Shown piece by piece: positions 45,250 to 55,895 of a DNA stretch of 64,000 nucleotides. This DNA comes from Osmia lignaria lignaria. Taxonomy: Eukaryota > Arthropoda > Insecta > Hymenoptera > Megachilidae. The position numbers and the translations under genes are program-made. Under the pieces are notes generated by a model. That model made no database searches, was not told the origin of the DNA, and was given only the letters and a program-made list of their open reading frames with translations. The stretch spans positions 10,638,692 through 10,702,691 of the forward strand of contig NC_135039.1 in the NCBI RefSeq assembly GCF_051020975.1, written 5' to 3'. How positions within the stretch are numbered: position 1 is the first letter of the stretch; the number at the start of each line of letters is the position of its first letter.

Positions 45250-45891
45250 AAATGTGACTCTGGCCAGCAGCACCGGGAGCCCGTGTGTGTCGTAAGAGCG
45301 AGCGAGCGAGCGCGAGAGCGAGAGAGAGTCGTGTGGTGCCGGAATTTTCGTTAGTTGTAGGAAGAGCAAGGCGCGTTTTTCCAGGAACGTTGAACGCGTT
45401 ATAAAAACCGAAGAAGATCCGGACTGAGGAAAACTGAGAGGGTCGAACCGACTGGCGGCGAATCAAACATATCATTTTAACCTAGTTGCAGAAGAGTGTC
45501 GTGTTACGATACGAGGTTAGAGAAGACGGGCTAGAATTAGAAGATAGGTTAGCTTGGAACGTAACCGGAGGCGAATGCTGTCGCACTGGAAGATTACAGA
45601 GGCAAAAGGATGCCGTGTGAATCGCATTGAGGGACGTACACTCGCAGAATCTGTCTATACGTAGACCTGTCTAGAACCCGAGTGTGCATGGCTTAACGAG
45701 CATCATCGTTAACGTTGTATCGTTATCAGCCTCCAAGGTGTACCAGCCGAAGGCAGCCAGTGCGTCGAACACGAGCAAATGAGCGTTTCGGATTAGTTAA
45801 CCTAGTACTATTCCCGCTGTGAACTGTGATTCTTTGTGCCGTGGACGAGCTGAGCCGCGGTGATCGTCGACCACGGGGTAGAAGAAACGAG
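45250..45891 (+). other. Probable noncoding first exon of a plus-strand gene
   Basis: The segment ends in a perfect donor (AACGAG then GTAAGT, exon end 45891). It is CpG- and purine-rich with GAGCGAGCGAGCG-type repeats upstream, like many insect 5' UTRs. No long ATG frame precedes the donor. The transcription start was not located; the left boundary is approximate. Following exons would lie to the right, possibly outside the window. Confidence 0.4.
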
Positions 45892-46410
45892 GTAAGTCCT
45901 CGTTCATTATTCAAAACGGCAAGCAAATGATCCTTTGTACCCTCTTCTTTTACAGTCTTCACCTCCGGTAGCTGAATGAAAATTAAAAAATATTTCAATT
46001 AATTGCTTCGTTCCTTTGCCCATGAATATACAAGTACAAAGATTCACCATTGTTCGCGAAACTGAAAATTGATACGAAACTGGAATTTATTTGATAGAGA
46101 GATTGTTTTTCGAGAAAAGCCTCGCATCCAGATGGCCATTTACAGAAGCTGTCGTTCGAAAACACATAAAACCAGCGAGGATCCAGAATTGCTTTTGTCT
46201 ACGATGTATCATCGTCCCGAGCCATTCTTCTCAGTTTTTCAATCTTCCTTTCCCCGGCGTCGCGCTTTTATGGACGAAAAGCTGACAGGATATTGTCTCT
46301 TACTTTCGCATCAGTTTTATTTCTCTCTTTCATTTAACAACCGCGGTGCTCGAGCTTAAAAAAAAAAAGAATAATGCAATTTGTACGATTCAAAAAATGG
46401 TATAAATTGA
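45892..46410. other. Probable intron, nothing recognised
   Basis: The frame at 46069-46359 has no supporting features. Confidence 0.35.
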
Positions 46411-46664
46411 CGTGGTCGGCCCTGAGATTTCCGAAAAAGGACTTTACATATATGACATAAAAAAGTACCTCAAATAAAATTTATAGAATTAATATTAAAG
46501 TTTGTGTAACTAATTTAGATTTATATCGATTAATATTCAAGTAAAAATTACTCTTCTTGCATTCTTAAGGAACCCTAGGCGTGCCCTAGGGGACCCTAGG
46601 CGGGCCCGCCCTAGGGGATTCTAGGCGGCCGCCTAGTCTGCCTAGGCCCAGGGGCCGCCCTGCA
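46411..46664. mobile_element. Degraded hAT-type MITE related to 43579-43700
   Basis: It shares GAGATTTCCGAAAAAGG, ACATATATGAC and the GGCGGCCGCCTAGTCTGCCT block with the shorter copy. The right end is AGGGGCCGCCCTG. The left end is eroded (GGTCGGCCCTGAG) and no clear target duplication remains. Confidence 0.6.
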
Positions 46665-47112
46665 AATTGAAAGTTTCATGCCCAATGTATGGTTAGAAAA
46701 AAAGATATACGAGGAACATATTGCAACTATAAATCCAATAGTGGGTGGAATTAAATTGCAGTTGGATTCATTTCGAAACGAGGGACACTAGCAGTTTTTT
46801 TATGGCCTAATGGTACACGTATATTATGAATAGCGACCTGATACATTCGCATCGGGCTATCGGTGTGCTTCCATTAAATTTCATGCACGTATACATTGTC
46901 TGGGGAAAAAGGGTACGAGAAGCCATTCAGGATTATTGTTATCTATCGCGGATTAAAGATAATGATGATTATTATACTGTATCTCTGCTGAACTGTATCA
47001 ATGGTTCCAGTGTCGATTTTTATATTACTATATTACTATAATATTACTATATTATTTTTATTATATTACTAATATTACTAACATTACTATATTACATTTT
47101 ATATTACTTTAC
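46665..47112. other. Noncoding stretch
   Basis: Nothing recognised apart from a simple ATTACTATATTACT-type run near 47024-47105. Confidence 0.4.
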
Positions 47113-47640
47113 TTCAGAAATTTTAAAATCAAAATAGAATTGACCAGGAAGGATTAATCAATTCGATTAAATTTAAATTTCTATATTTATATTGATCGTT
47201 AAATAATTTTTACGGTATTTTAATTAGAATTCATGAAAATTAAATTATTTTCTATTTTTAATAATGTATGAACACTTCAACTACTATGCTGCAGGTACTC
47301 TAATTTTATTATATTTTTATTTTTAATAAATTTTTTCTATTTTATTTCTATTATTTATTATTCCAGATGCTTAATTAGGAATATTTAAAATTAAAATAGA
47401 ATTGACTAGGAAGGATTAATCAATTCGATTAAATTTAAATTTCTATATTCATATTGATCGTTAAATAATTTTGAATTAGAATTCATGAAAATTCAATTAT
47501 TTTCTATTTTTAATAATGTATCAACACTTCAACTACTATGCTGCAGGTACTCTAATTTTATTATATTTTTATTTTTAATAAATTTTTTCTATTTTATTTC
47601 TATTATTTATTATTCCAGGTGCTTAATTAGGAATATTTTC
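47113..47640. repeat. Two-copy tandem repeat (about 262 bp) with inverted counterparts at 50885-51245
   Basis: AGGAAGGATTAATCAATTCG near 47147 recurs near 47409. Both copies contain AACACTTCAACTACTATGC and GCTTAATTAGGAATATTT. The same sequence appears in reverse orientation at 50885-51245. The two regions form a large, imperfect inverted repeat enclosing 3.2 kb. Confidence 0.75.
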
Positions 47641-48538
47641 AACTATAACTCATGGAACATATGGGTCCTGTAAGAATTAAATCGTTGCTCACATATGAGA
47701 GGACGTGTTGATAGGTTGAATAACAGTGGATCCGGCGTACTAGGCACCGCTTGTTTTCACTGTGCGCCAGTGGAACAAGTAAGCGTGCGGTCAGACGCAT
47801 GAATTCGTACTTGACCCGCTTTACCAGGCGTGTCGGTTTTCTTTTCCTTTTTTCAAGAACGAAAACCAAGAAACCTTGTTAACTAAGCTGGAAATTCACG
47901 GAAGGCTGGCCGTGATAGGTTGCTTTTAATCCCTTGGATTTTGGTACTCTGCTTTTCAAATGCCTTCCTTACCTTGAACTCTATCTTCTCTCCTACAACG
48001 TTGGAGGAATGGAAAAAAAGAAAAATTAATATTCGTATCTTCAGAATGAATTCTGAATTCCACACGAGATTAAATTCTTGTCTAGACGCATTTCTCTCGT
48101 TTCATTATGCAAATTATTTCTGTTAATTAGTCGACGTTTAAGGCTCGAACGTCAAGGAACGTATCATCCATTCCAGGCTGCTGTTTACCTTGCTTTATAC
48201 TCTTCCATGAAAGAGGATCAGCTAATTAATCAGGTCCTGAGTAATTATAATTTTATAGTCTGTACCTGTGCTTCGTTCAACCATGGTAATCCTCGATTTT
48301 CAACGTGTTCCAGAGTAATATAGTAATTAGAAACTTGATAAGAATTAACACATTCACTGGCATGCTAGTCACTGGAGCCTCAAACTTTATATAATTGAAT
48401 TACTAGGAGAAGAGAAAAAAAAGCAAACCTTGAATATTATTGGCAATATATTAGGTAATAATGTAATTTGAAAAATTTGAAAATTAAGATTTTTAGTATG
48501 TCTGATTAAACTGGTCTACTTCTACTGTGGCAATGGGG
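47641..48538. other. Noncoding stretch
   Basis: No supported gene. Part of the right end (48455-48538) resembles an internal segment of the duplicated block that follows. Confidence 0.4.
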
Positions 48539-49481
48539 GTGAAGGACTATCAGGCTCTTAAATTTTCTGTAATTAAGAAATTTAGACAAAGTAATGGAAT
48601 AAATTTTAATATTATTCTACTAATTGATTATCAGATTAATTACTAGTTTGTTTAATTTTATTAAGGATGAGCTGAGGGATAAGGAACTAGGAAGTTTATA
48701 TGGATTAATGGAAAATGAGTAGATTTAATGGAAGACTTCAAAGTTGAAATTGTTTGATGTAAGTGGCTACAGTAGAAAGTTCCTTCTTTTCAAAAATTTG
48801 AGAATTAACATTCTTTAGTGTGTCTGATTAAACTGGTGTATTTCTACTGTGGCAGTCAAAGTGAAACTCTTGAAAAGAGAAATTCTTCTATTTTCTTCAC
48901 TTTTTCTTTAGTCCATTAAGAATGTTCACAGGAAACGAGACACTCGGTTGGATGTTGAATTTCTTTTCGTTGTTCAGATAATTGTGAAGCTCCTGGAAGA
49001 AAGGATAATCGCCTGGTGCAGTGTCCAGGGAAAGGAACGTTTCCTTCTAGTTAAATTCTCCAGTTTTCCAAGGTTTTTGGCAGACTATCCTCCCCGACGA
49101 AGCGAAACGTCTCACCAGGATGTTATTCCTCGTTGTTTTCTTCCTTCTAGAAACCTGAAGCAATTTCTTTTCTTGATTTATTCGTCCGTTGCCATGGTTA
49201 ACTGTTAATCTGTGTTTATTTCTGAAGAATTTAATGAAAAGTAAGGAAGCAATTTCATGACAGAAAAGTATTACAAAATTATACTTATGGTACATCAATT
49301 TGAAGCTTAAAGTTCAAAGAATATAACTACATAAAGGATTCATCAATATTTGTGACACAAAATGGCTGATTCTTCATTGGAACAAACAATGAACCCACTT
49401 ATTGATTGTTTGGTACAATTGACAATCAGCCATTTTGTGTTGAAAATATCGATGAAACCTTTATGTAGAATTTGTTATTGA
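48539..49481. repeat. Dispersed 940-bp duplication, copy A (intact)
   Basis: It aligns almost without differences with 60825-62356 once the 574-bp insertion and its target duplication in that copy are removed. It starts GTGAAGGACTATCAGG and ends ATTTGTTATTGAACTT. It includes most of an inverted-repeat MITE at its right side. No convincing coding frame; the facing frames at 48948-49298 are conserved in both copies only because the DNA is. Confidence 0.85.
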
Positions 49482-49540
49482 ACTTTAAGCTTTAAATTGA
49501 TACCTTATAAGTGCAATTTGGTGATACTTTTCTGTCATGA
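49255..49540. mobile_element. 286-bp inverted-repeat MITE (type copy of a dispersed family)
   Basis: The left end TCATGACAGAAAAGTAT and right end ATACTTTTCTGTCATGA are inverted, with arms of about 110-120 bp. The centre holds two inverted blocks around GGCTGATT and AATCAGCC. Partial or diverged copies were noted at 8163, 10665, 57195, 59790 and 62125. Confidence 0.75.
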
Positions 49541-50100
49541 TTTTCAATGTTTTTAAACTGCAAAGTTGACTCAAGTTTCTCACTGAAAATTTCATCCAAA
49601 ATTAATTCCTTCTTCTATGAATTACTTTTCTCTTAGTATACTTCAATACGCAATTCTCTTCCCCGGTGTATACACACTCGTGTCAAGTTTCTAGAAAGTT
49701 TACATAAAAATTGAATCTAACTTGCATTAAGGAATAAATCTATTAAAACCTAGCGGTGCACAGTTGGGATAATAGTATGGAAGTTTAGAGACTGTCATAC
49801 TTTGTCGCGAGGGGAAAAAAGTGCTGGAACTAAGGCAATTTTATCCTCCATCGAACAAGGAGTGTTCTTTAATCACCTCCCAGTGGATGTTACTATGAAA
49901 TCTAATTAATCCATCACTTCAAAGATTAACAATCTCAGAAGAGTTTGAAAGTTCTCCAAAACTGTGTTATTTGAAAATAGCTCAGAATTTTATCCGAAAT
50001 TCCATTTGAATGCCTTTAACCCTCGTCAGCCTTTCAGAAAGTCCAAAGAAAGTTTCAAAGTTTCTCACATAATTTTTTTTTTTTTCCTCGTCGATTCAGG
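49541..50100. other. Noncoding stretch
   Basis: Nothing recognised. It ends in a long T run before the acceptor-like site at 50100. Confidence 0.4.
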
Positions 50101-50250
50101 TCAACCCTGAAGAAGCAAACTGTCTGCAAGAACAATCTGAACGGATGGAAAATGGAAAGGATTATAATAGCAACCGTGGTCCTCCAGGTCCTAGTAGGCA
50201 AGGGTTAATCAAAATTGAAAGTCCAGCATTCTTATCACCGTACCACTCGA
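50101..50250 (+). other. Exon-like segment with strong acceptor, identity unknown
   Basis: A 14-base T run followed by CCTCGTCGATTCAG makes a strong acceptor. The open frame then reads VNPEEANCLQEQSERMENGK, with an ATG at 50145. No good donor follows, and the frame runs into the 108-bp tandem array. It might be the second exon of the plus-strand gene starting before 45891, or chance. Confidence 0.25.
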
Positions 50251-50404
50251 CTTTCTTCTTTCTTCCCTGGCTCTTTTTAGTCGAGGAGACTTTGTACACC
50301 GTTCCCGCTCGTTGCATTGCGGTAGATCGATGTACCAGAGTTCAGGGTTACGTTGTAAGGCCTCCTGCTGCTCTACCAAATCTGCAGTCGCACGTGCGCC
50401 GAGT

Positions 50405-50728
50405 TAATCAACCACTGTGCAGACAAAATTCTTTCAACCCTTTCACTATTAATTATGGTCCTAATTGAAGAAAGGGTTAATCGATGAATGTTGGAAGAAT
50501 GATCCAATGATTTAATCAACCACTGTGCAGACAAAATTCTTTCAACCCTTTCACTATTAATTATGGTCCTAATTGAAGAAAGGGTTAATCGATGAATGCT
50601 GGAAGAATGATCCAATGATTTAATCAACCACTGTGCAGACAAAATTCTTTCAACCCTTTCACTATTAATTATGGTCCTAATTGAAGAAAGGGTTAATCGA
50701 TGAATGTTGGAAGAATGATCCAATGATA
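50405..50728. repeat. Tandem array, 108-bp unit, 3 copies
   Basis: TAATCAACCACTGTGCAGAC recurs at 50405, 50513 and 50621, exactly 108 bp apart, with almost no differences. Each unit holds AACCCTTTCACTATTAATTA and AAGAAAGGGTTAATCGATGA, an internal inverted pair around AACCCTTT/AAAGGGTT. The period is a multiple of three, which explains the repetitive minus-strand ORF over it. Confidence 0.9.
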
Positions 50729-50884
50729 TTTATTTTAAAACGTTCAATTCAGGGAATAGGAATGATTGGATGATTGATATTATATGGATGATGCTATAGT
50801 TGAAAAGGCCATATGTAGTCAGAGATATTAAAATTATAATTGTATTGTTGGGTGCTAGACTAAAGTCACCAATGTTACAGTTGA

Positions 50885-51245
50885 AAATATTCCTAATTAA
50901 GTACCTGGGATAATAAATAATAGAAATAAAATAGGAATAGTAGAAAAAAATTAGAGTACCTGCAGGATAGTAGTTGAAGTGTTAATACATTATTAAAAAT
51001 AGAAAATAATTGAATTTTCATGAATTCTAATTCAAATACCGTAAAAATTATTTTATGGTTAATATAAGTATAGAAATTTAAATTTAATCGAATTGATTAA
51101 TCCTGGTCAATTCTATATTAATTTTAAATATTCCTAATTATGCACCAGGAATAATAATAGAAATAAAATATAAAAAAAATTTATGAAAAATAAAAATATT
51201 AGAAAAAAATTAGTGTACCTTCAGCATTTTGCAGGAATTGAATTT
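50885..51245. repeat. Inverted counterpart of the repeat at 47113-47640
   Basis: It contains the reverse complements AATATTCCTAATTAAG, GCATAGTAGTTGAAGTGT-like and CGAATTGATTAATCCTGG segments in the order expected for an inverted copy, with a second partial unit from about 51123. Confidence 0.7.
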
Positions 51246-52005
51246 TTTCGAGAATTAATTATTTCTAATAAACTTAGAAGGTATGCGTAGAAAAAGGACC
51301 CTCCTTGCATTCAACAATGCAGTTATTAAAAATATTATTTATTTTCAAATGTAAACTTTTAAATTGACACCCTGTATTTCTAAAAGTCATTCAAAGTTTG
51401 CTTTCTATTTTATTTAATTATACAAAACTTGAGGCCCCACTGGCAGCGAACGCGTTAACATTGATACCGTTACTATTATTTTTAGCGGAATGTCCACTCG
51501 AGTCCAGAGGGAATTTAAATTGGAAAATGGAACGATCGTATACTGAATGCATAATTACAATTCTAGCGTGTGCCGTACCGCACACGTCCACTTTCACAGC
51601 CGCATTAAACGCGTTAAGGTATAATCTTTGAAACATAAATTTCCCCCATAGCGTATATCGCAAAACTTCGCCTACTTATTTGATATTAATTTAAAGAACG
51701 TTTATCAGGGATATAATTATAGAAAGCGTAACAAGAAAAGTTCTTTTCCCTGAACGTTCGCGAGGCGAAACGTTGAACCCAAGGCTAATTTCAGCGCTAT
51801 TCTCCGGGGGGATTAAACTTTTGCCGAGGGACCGTAAGCCGATTTTCCTTTGCTTTTGTAAAATTCCCGCGATCTACTTCTAACGCGGTTTCCGAGTTCC
51901 ACTTTGGACGCGTTCCAACCAGATTATCCCCCGAAACATCTGCTTTCATCGCGATTCCCGCTAATTTCCCCTCTGCTTTACCTTATGAAAAAATTCGGAT
52001 GAATT
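51246..52005. other. Noncoding stretch
   Basis: No supported gene; the mirrored frames at 51398-51663 look fortuitous. Confidence 0.4.
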
Positions 52006-52172
52006 TCCGAATACGACCGGTCGTCGATCAAGATGAAATTTTGAGGGGGAGGGGACCCCAAATATAAAGTGGTATCTTCGGCTTCCTATTAATTTCCGAG
52101 ATATTAATTAAAAACTTTCGTACAATACATAGAATTTTTCCTTTACAGATGTAACTAACACAACCGTCTTAA

Positions 52173-53055
52173 GGCTGGTTCAGACACGGCTATTAATTTA
52201 ATCGAGTGGGGAGTAGCTACTTACTACTAAACCGTTTAGCGCATAGAAAAGTGTCCGGACTAGTACAGTTGAGCTTTGAAAATCGAGAGTACAAGATATA
52301 TCGCTTGATTAAAGAAATGGGTCCGGACAGGTCTGTTCGGAAGTCCAGTTAGTGTTGGGACGCCTAGTTAGTGGTGAGGCAAGTCTAGTTAGTGGTGGGG
52401 GAAGCCTAGTTAGCGGTGGAGCAAGCCTAGTTAGTGGTGGGGCACGCCCAGTTAGTGGTGGAGCAAGCCTAGTTAGTGGTAAGGCAAGCCTAGTTAGTGG
52501 TGGGGCAAGCCTAGTTAGTGGTGGGGTAAGCCTAGTTAGTGGTGGGGGAAGCCTAGTTAGTGGTGGGGGAAGCCTAATTAGTGGTTGGGCACGCCTAGTT
52601 TGTGGTGGGGCAAGCCTAGTTAGTGTTGGGGCACGCCTAGTTAGTGGTGGGGCACGCCTAGTTAGTGGTGGGGGAAGCCTAGTTAGTGGTGGAGCAAGCC
52701 TAGTTGGTGGTGGGGCAAGCCTAGTTAGTGGTGGGGTAAGCCTAGTTAGTGTTGGGGCACGCCTAGTTAGTGGTGGGGGAAGCCTAGTTAGTGGTGGGGC
52801 ACGCCTAGTTAGTGGTGGGGCAAGCCTAGTTAGTGGTGGGGTAAGCCTAGTTAGTGTTGGGATAAGCCTAGTTAGTGTTGGGATAAGCCTAGTTAGTGGT
52901 TGGGGAAGCCTAGTTAGTGGTGGGGGAAGCCTACTCGACCAGAAAAATCCAATGAAACGGATCTACTCGACTAAGCCGGTTTACTAAACTACTGTAGTGT
53001 CCATACACTAAACTACTCGCCACTTGACTAAACTACTAGCCATGTCTGAACCAGC
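52173..53055. mobile_element. Nested inverted-repeat element, 883 bp
   Basis: The ends GGCTGGTTCAGACACGGCTA and TAGCCATGTCTGAACCAGC are inverted. Most of the inside is a 21-bp minisatellite. A clear target duplication was not found. Confidence 0.7.
52360..52932. repeat. 21-bp minisatellite, about 27 units
   Basis: The unit is CCTAGTTAGTGGTGGGGCAAG with small variations (GGGGGAAG, GTTGGGG). The 21-bp period keeps one plus-strand frame open for about 200 codons as a seven-residue repeat (LVSGGAS). This is almost certainly a by-product rather than a protein. Confidence 0.95.
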
Positions 53056-53633
53056 GTCTAGCTGTAGTAAGCTGACATCGTCAAGTTTAGTGTAAATCCG
53101 GCCATCCGAGGTCGGACACGGATATGCCACCTCACCCGGGCGGGTATATGCAACTGACATCGTCAAGTGTCGAACAGCCGTTGACACAGCGGGGGTTTCA
53201 ACCTGACTATCTATAAAACTTTGGAGATACGACGACTGTTGTAGCGTTGCCGGTGGCCGGAAAATTATCTACCCTACCTAACCTACATATAAATCAAATG
53301 TGTTTAATTCCTTGAGAATTAGTAATAAAATATAAAACATAACGTAATGTAACTAAAGAAATGGATTTTACATGGAACACCCTATAGAAACGGAAGCCGA
53401 TTCGCTATGGTGTCAATGGCTGTTCGACACTTGACGATGACGGTTGCTACAGCGCAGAGGGTAGTGTTAGTTGCGTCTGTATAGGAAAAATTCTATGTAT
53501 TGTACTAAAGTTTTTAATTAATATCTCGGAAACTAATAAGAAGCCGAAGATACCACTTTATATTTGGCGTCCCCTCCACCCTCCCCCCGCCCCCTCAAAA
53601 TTTCATTTTGATCGGCGACCGGTCGTATTCGGA

Positions 53634-54164
53634 ACTACAGCCAAAAATTCGTTTTTATCGAAATTTATAATTTCTTTCCTTTTCCAATGCTCCTCTTTTT
53701 ATTTCCAGATTAATAGGATTTAGCGTTTAACTCCCCCGCGAGACATTCTTCATCCATGGAACAGGGATCGTTTAAAGGGAGATTCGTTCCGTGAAATCAG
53801 ATACAACCGTGGCTGCTTCTCCGAAGCTAATGGTCTGTTTCCCCTTATCCGACGAATGGATCAGGAACACGAACACACGTTTCGTTTCGATTTTTCGTTA
53901 GGGACAGTTTTATCTTCCACGATGCACGACCTACTTCGTAGCTGTTTTGCATGTAGCCGGACAATGAATCCTAGACGACACTTATCGTTTCCCATTACTA
54001 ATTATGTTCGCCAATCCTCTTGCTATTAGACGGCCATTGCCTGTCGATATTCTATACGTTTGCTGTATTATTAGCTTCTCTAGTTCTGATGAAAATTTAA
54101 CTCTTAGACAGACATCTTATCTATTACTATTAATATCACAGTAGAAGAAAGAGTAATTTGGCCT
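53634..54164. other. Noncoding stretch
   Basis: Nothing recognised. Confidence 0.4.
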
Positions 54165-54905
54165 TTTAACACAGATAACTTTATTAATTCATCTATATTT
54201 TAAGCAAACTTTCAAGCAATTTCACTTATGAATCAGATTCTAGTGTGATATTTTATATTCAGAGCTATGGCAATTACCTCATTAGTAATTTGCCCTCTCA
54301 TAACCTATATATTTTAAGGAAACTTTAAAGCAATTTAAATTATGAATCAGGTTCTAGAATTGTAGGGCCATATTACTATCTTTTAATACAAAAATAGGTG
54401 TGATATTTACATTCAGAGCTATGGCAATTACCTCATTAGTAATTTGCCCTATCATAACCTATATATTTTAAGAAAACTTTAAAGCAATTTAAATTATGAA
54501 TCAGATTCTAGAACTGGAAGGCCATATTAGAACCTTTTAATACAAAAATAAGTATGACTTTTTATATTCAGAGCTATGGCAATTACCCCAAATTACCCCA
54601 CTAATAATTTGGTCTTTTATAACCTATATATTTTAAGGAAACTTTAAAGCAATTTAAATTATGAATCAGGTTCTAGAATTGTAGGGCCATATTACTATCT
54701 TTTAATACAAAAATAGGTGTGATATTTTACATTCAGAGCTATGGCAATTACCTCATTAGTAATTTGCTCTCTCATAACCTATATATTTTAAGGAAACTTT
54801 AAAGCAATTTAAATTATGAATCAGGTTCTAGCGATGGAGGGCCATATTACCGCCTTTTGATAAAATATAAGTGGGGTATTTTATATTCAGAGCCATGGCA
54901 ATAGA
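54165..54905. repeat. Tandem array, 154-165-bp unit, about 4.5 copies
   Basis: AGAGCTATGGCAATTACC recurs at about 54261, 54415, 54570, 54735 and 54889. Units share ATAACCTATATATTTTAAG and AAAGCAATTTAAATTATGAA. One unit has a short internal duplication of AATTACCCCA. Confidence 0.88.
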
Positions 54906-55640
54906 TTCAACAGACAAAATACAATGCCCAATAAGAAATATTGAAAATGAGAATGGAAAGGAGGTAGTAGGTCGACGCCTGTTGCTTTGTGTATAGCAGC
55001 CCTCCTCGCTAGGCGAACCATTTTATCAGATATCGAGGATCGCTTAGGAGAGACTCGTCTGCCGAGAGGTCGTGATATCGTCGACACTTTACCACCTACA
55101 TCCTCCCTATTCTCCAAGTGTACCGCAACGATGCGTCTCCCTTTATCGGCATTCCCTTCTCTAATTACCTTGTGACGGGACGATTTTCGAGGCCTCGAGA
55201 TAATCATCCCTTTGTAACCGGTATTGTATGTACAGCTGGGCGCAAATTAGGCTTGTCTTAATTAAAGGAAAATGTACAAAAATAGCTCGAGTCTTCCAGG
55301 ATAATTAATATTATATTATTAATTATTTTAATTTGATATCTTGTATCATTAGTGCAATAGCAATTTAATTAATTTGCAGATAATATTGCTATTCTGGAAA
55401 GTTTCTTTTGAAGCTGCTACACTATTCAACAAAGTTAATCGCAAGTAAAGCCTCGTTGGTGTCGCTAATTGTATTTCGATCAGGGTCGATCGTGTTCGAT
55501 GATGTAACAGGAAATGTGTGCAATGATTTCTATATACTTCAGTCGACGTTTATCACGTTTACTGCCATGGTGGTATTCAGTGACTGGGGCTTAACATTTT
55601 GTATAATCAGCATTAATATTTTACTATGTAATATTATAGT
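54906..55640. other. Noncoding stretch
   Basis: No supported gene; the frames at 54887-55207 and 55408-55701 lack motifs and splice sites. Confidence 0.4.
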
Positions 55641-55895
55641 AATTATACAAGGTGCCAAGTTCAAAGCATTATTAATAATTGCAATTTTAGATTTAGAATA
55701 ATTGCAATATGGCCTTTGAAAGCATCATTAATAATTGCAATTTTATATTTAGAATAATTGCAATATGGTCTCTCAAAGCATCATTAATAATTGCAATTTT
55801 AGATTTAGAATAATTACAATTTTAGATTTAGAATAATTACAATTTTAGATTTAGAATAATTGCAATTTTAGATTTAGAATAATTGCAATATGGCC
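55641..55895. repeat. AT-rich short tandem repeats (ATTGCAATTTTAGATTTAGA)
   Basis: Units of about 24 bp (AGAATAATTGCAATTTTAGA) and a longer period with ATATGGYCT and AAAGCATCATTAATAATT are interleaved. Confidence 0.8.

Larger units (their letters stand above)
52006..53633. mobile_element. Large inverted-repeat element, about 1.63 kb, with about 160-bp arms
   Basis: The left arm (52006 to about 52164, TCCGAATACGACCGGTCG onward) and the right arm (about 53460-53633) are inverted copies, including ATTTTGAGGGGG and TACAATACATAGAATTTTTC. The interior contains a second, nested inverted-repeat element at 52173-53055. No transposase was seen. Confidence 0.75.

Noticed and set aside
44990..45475. 161-codon minus-strand frame
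   Set aside because: It overlaps the CpG-rich leader of a probable plus-strand exon, and its composition is low-complexity and unlike a conserved protein.
50373..50723. 116-codon minus-strand frame with 36-residue repeats
   Set aside because: It is a product of the 108-bp tandem array.
52352..52987. 211-codon frame with a seven-residue repeat
   Set aside because: It is a translation of a 21-bp minisatellite inside a transposon-like inverted repeat; no start context or non-repeat domain.
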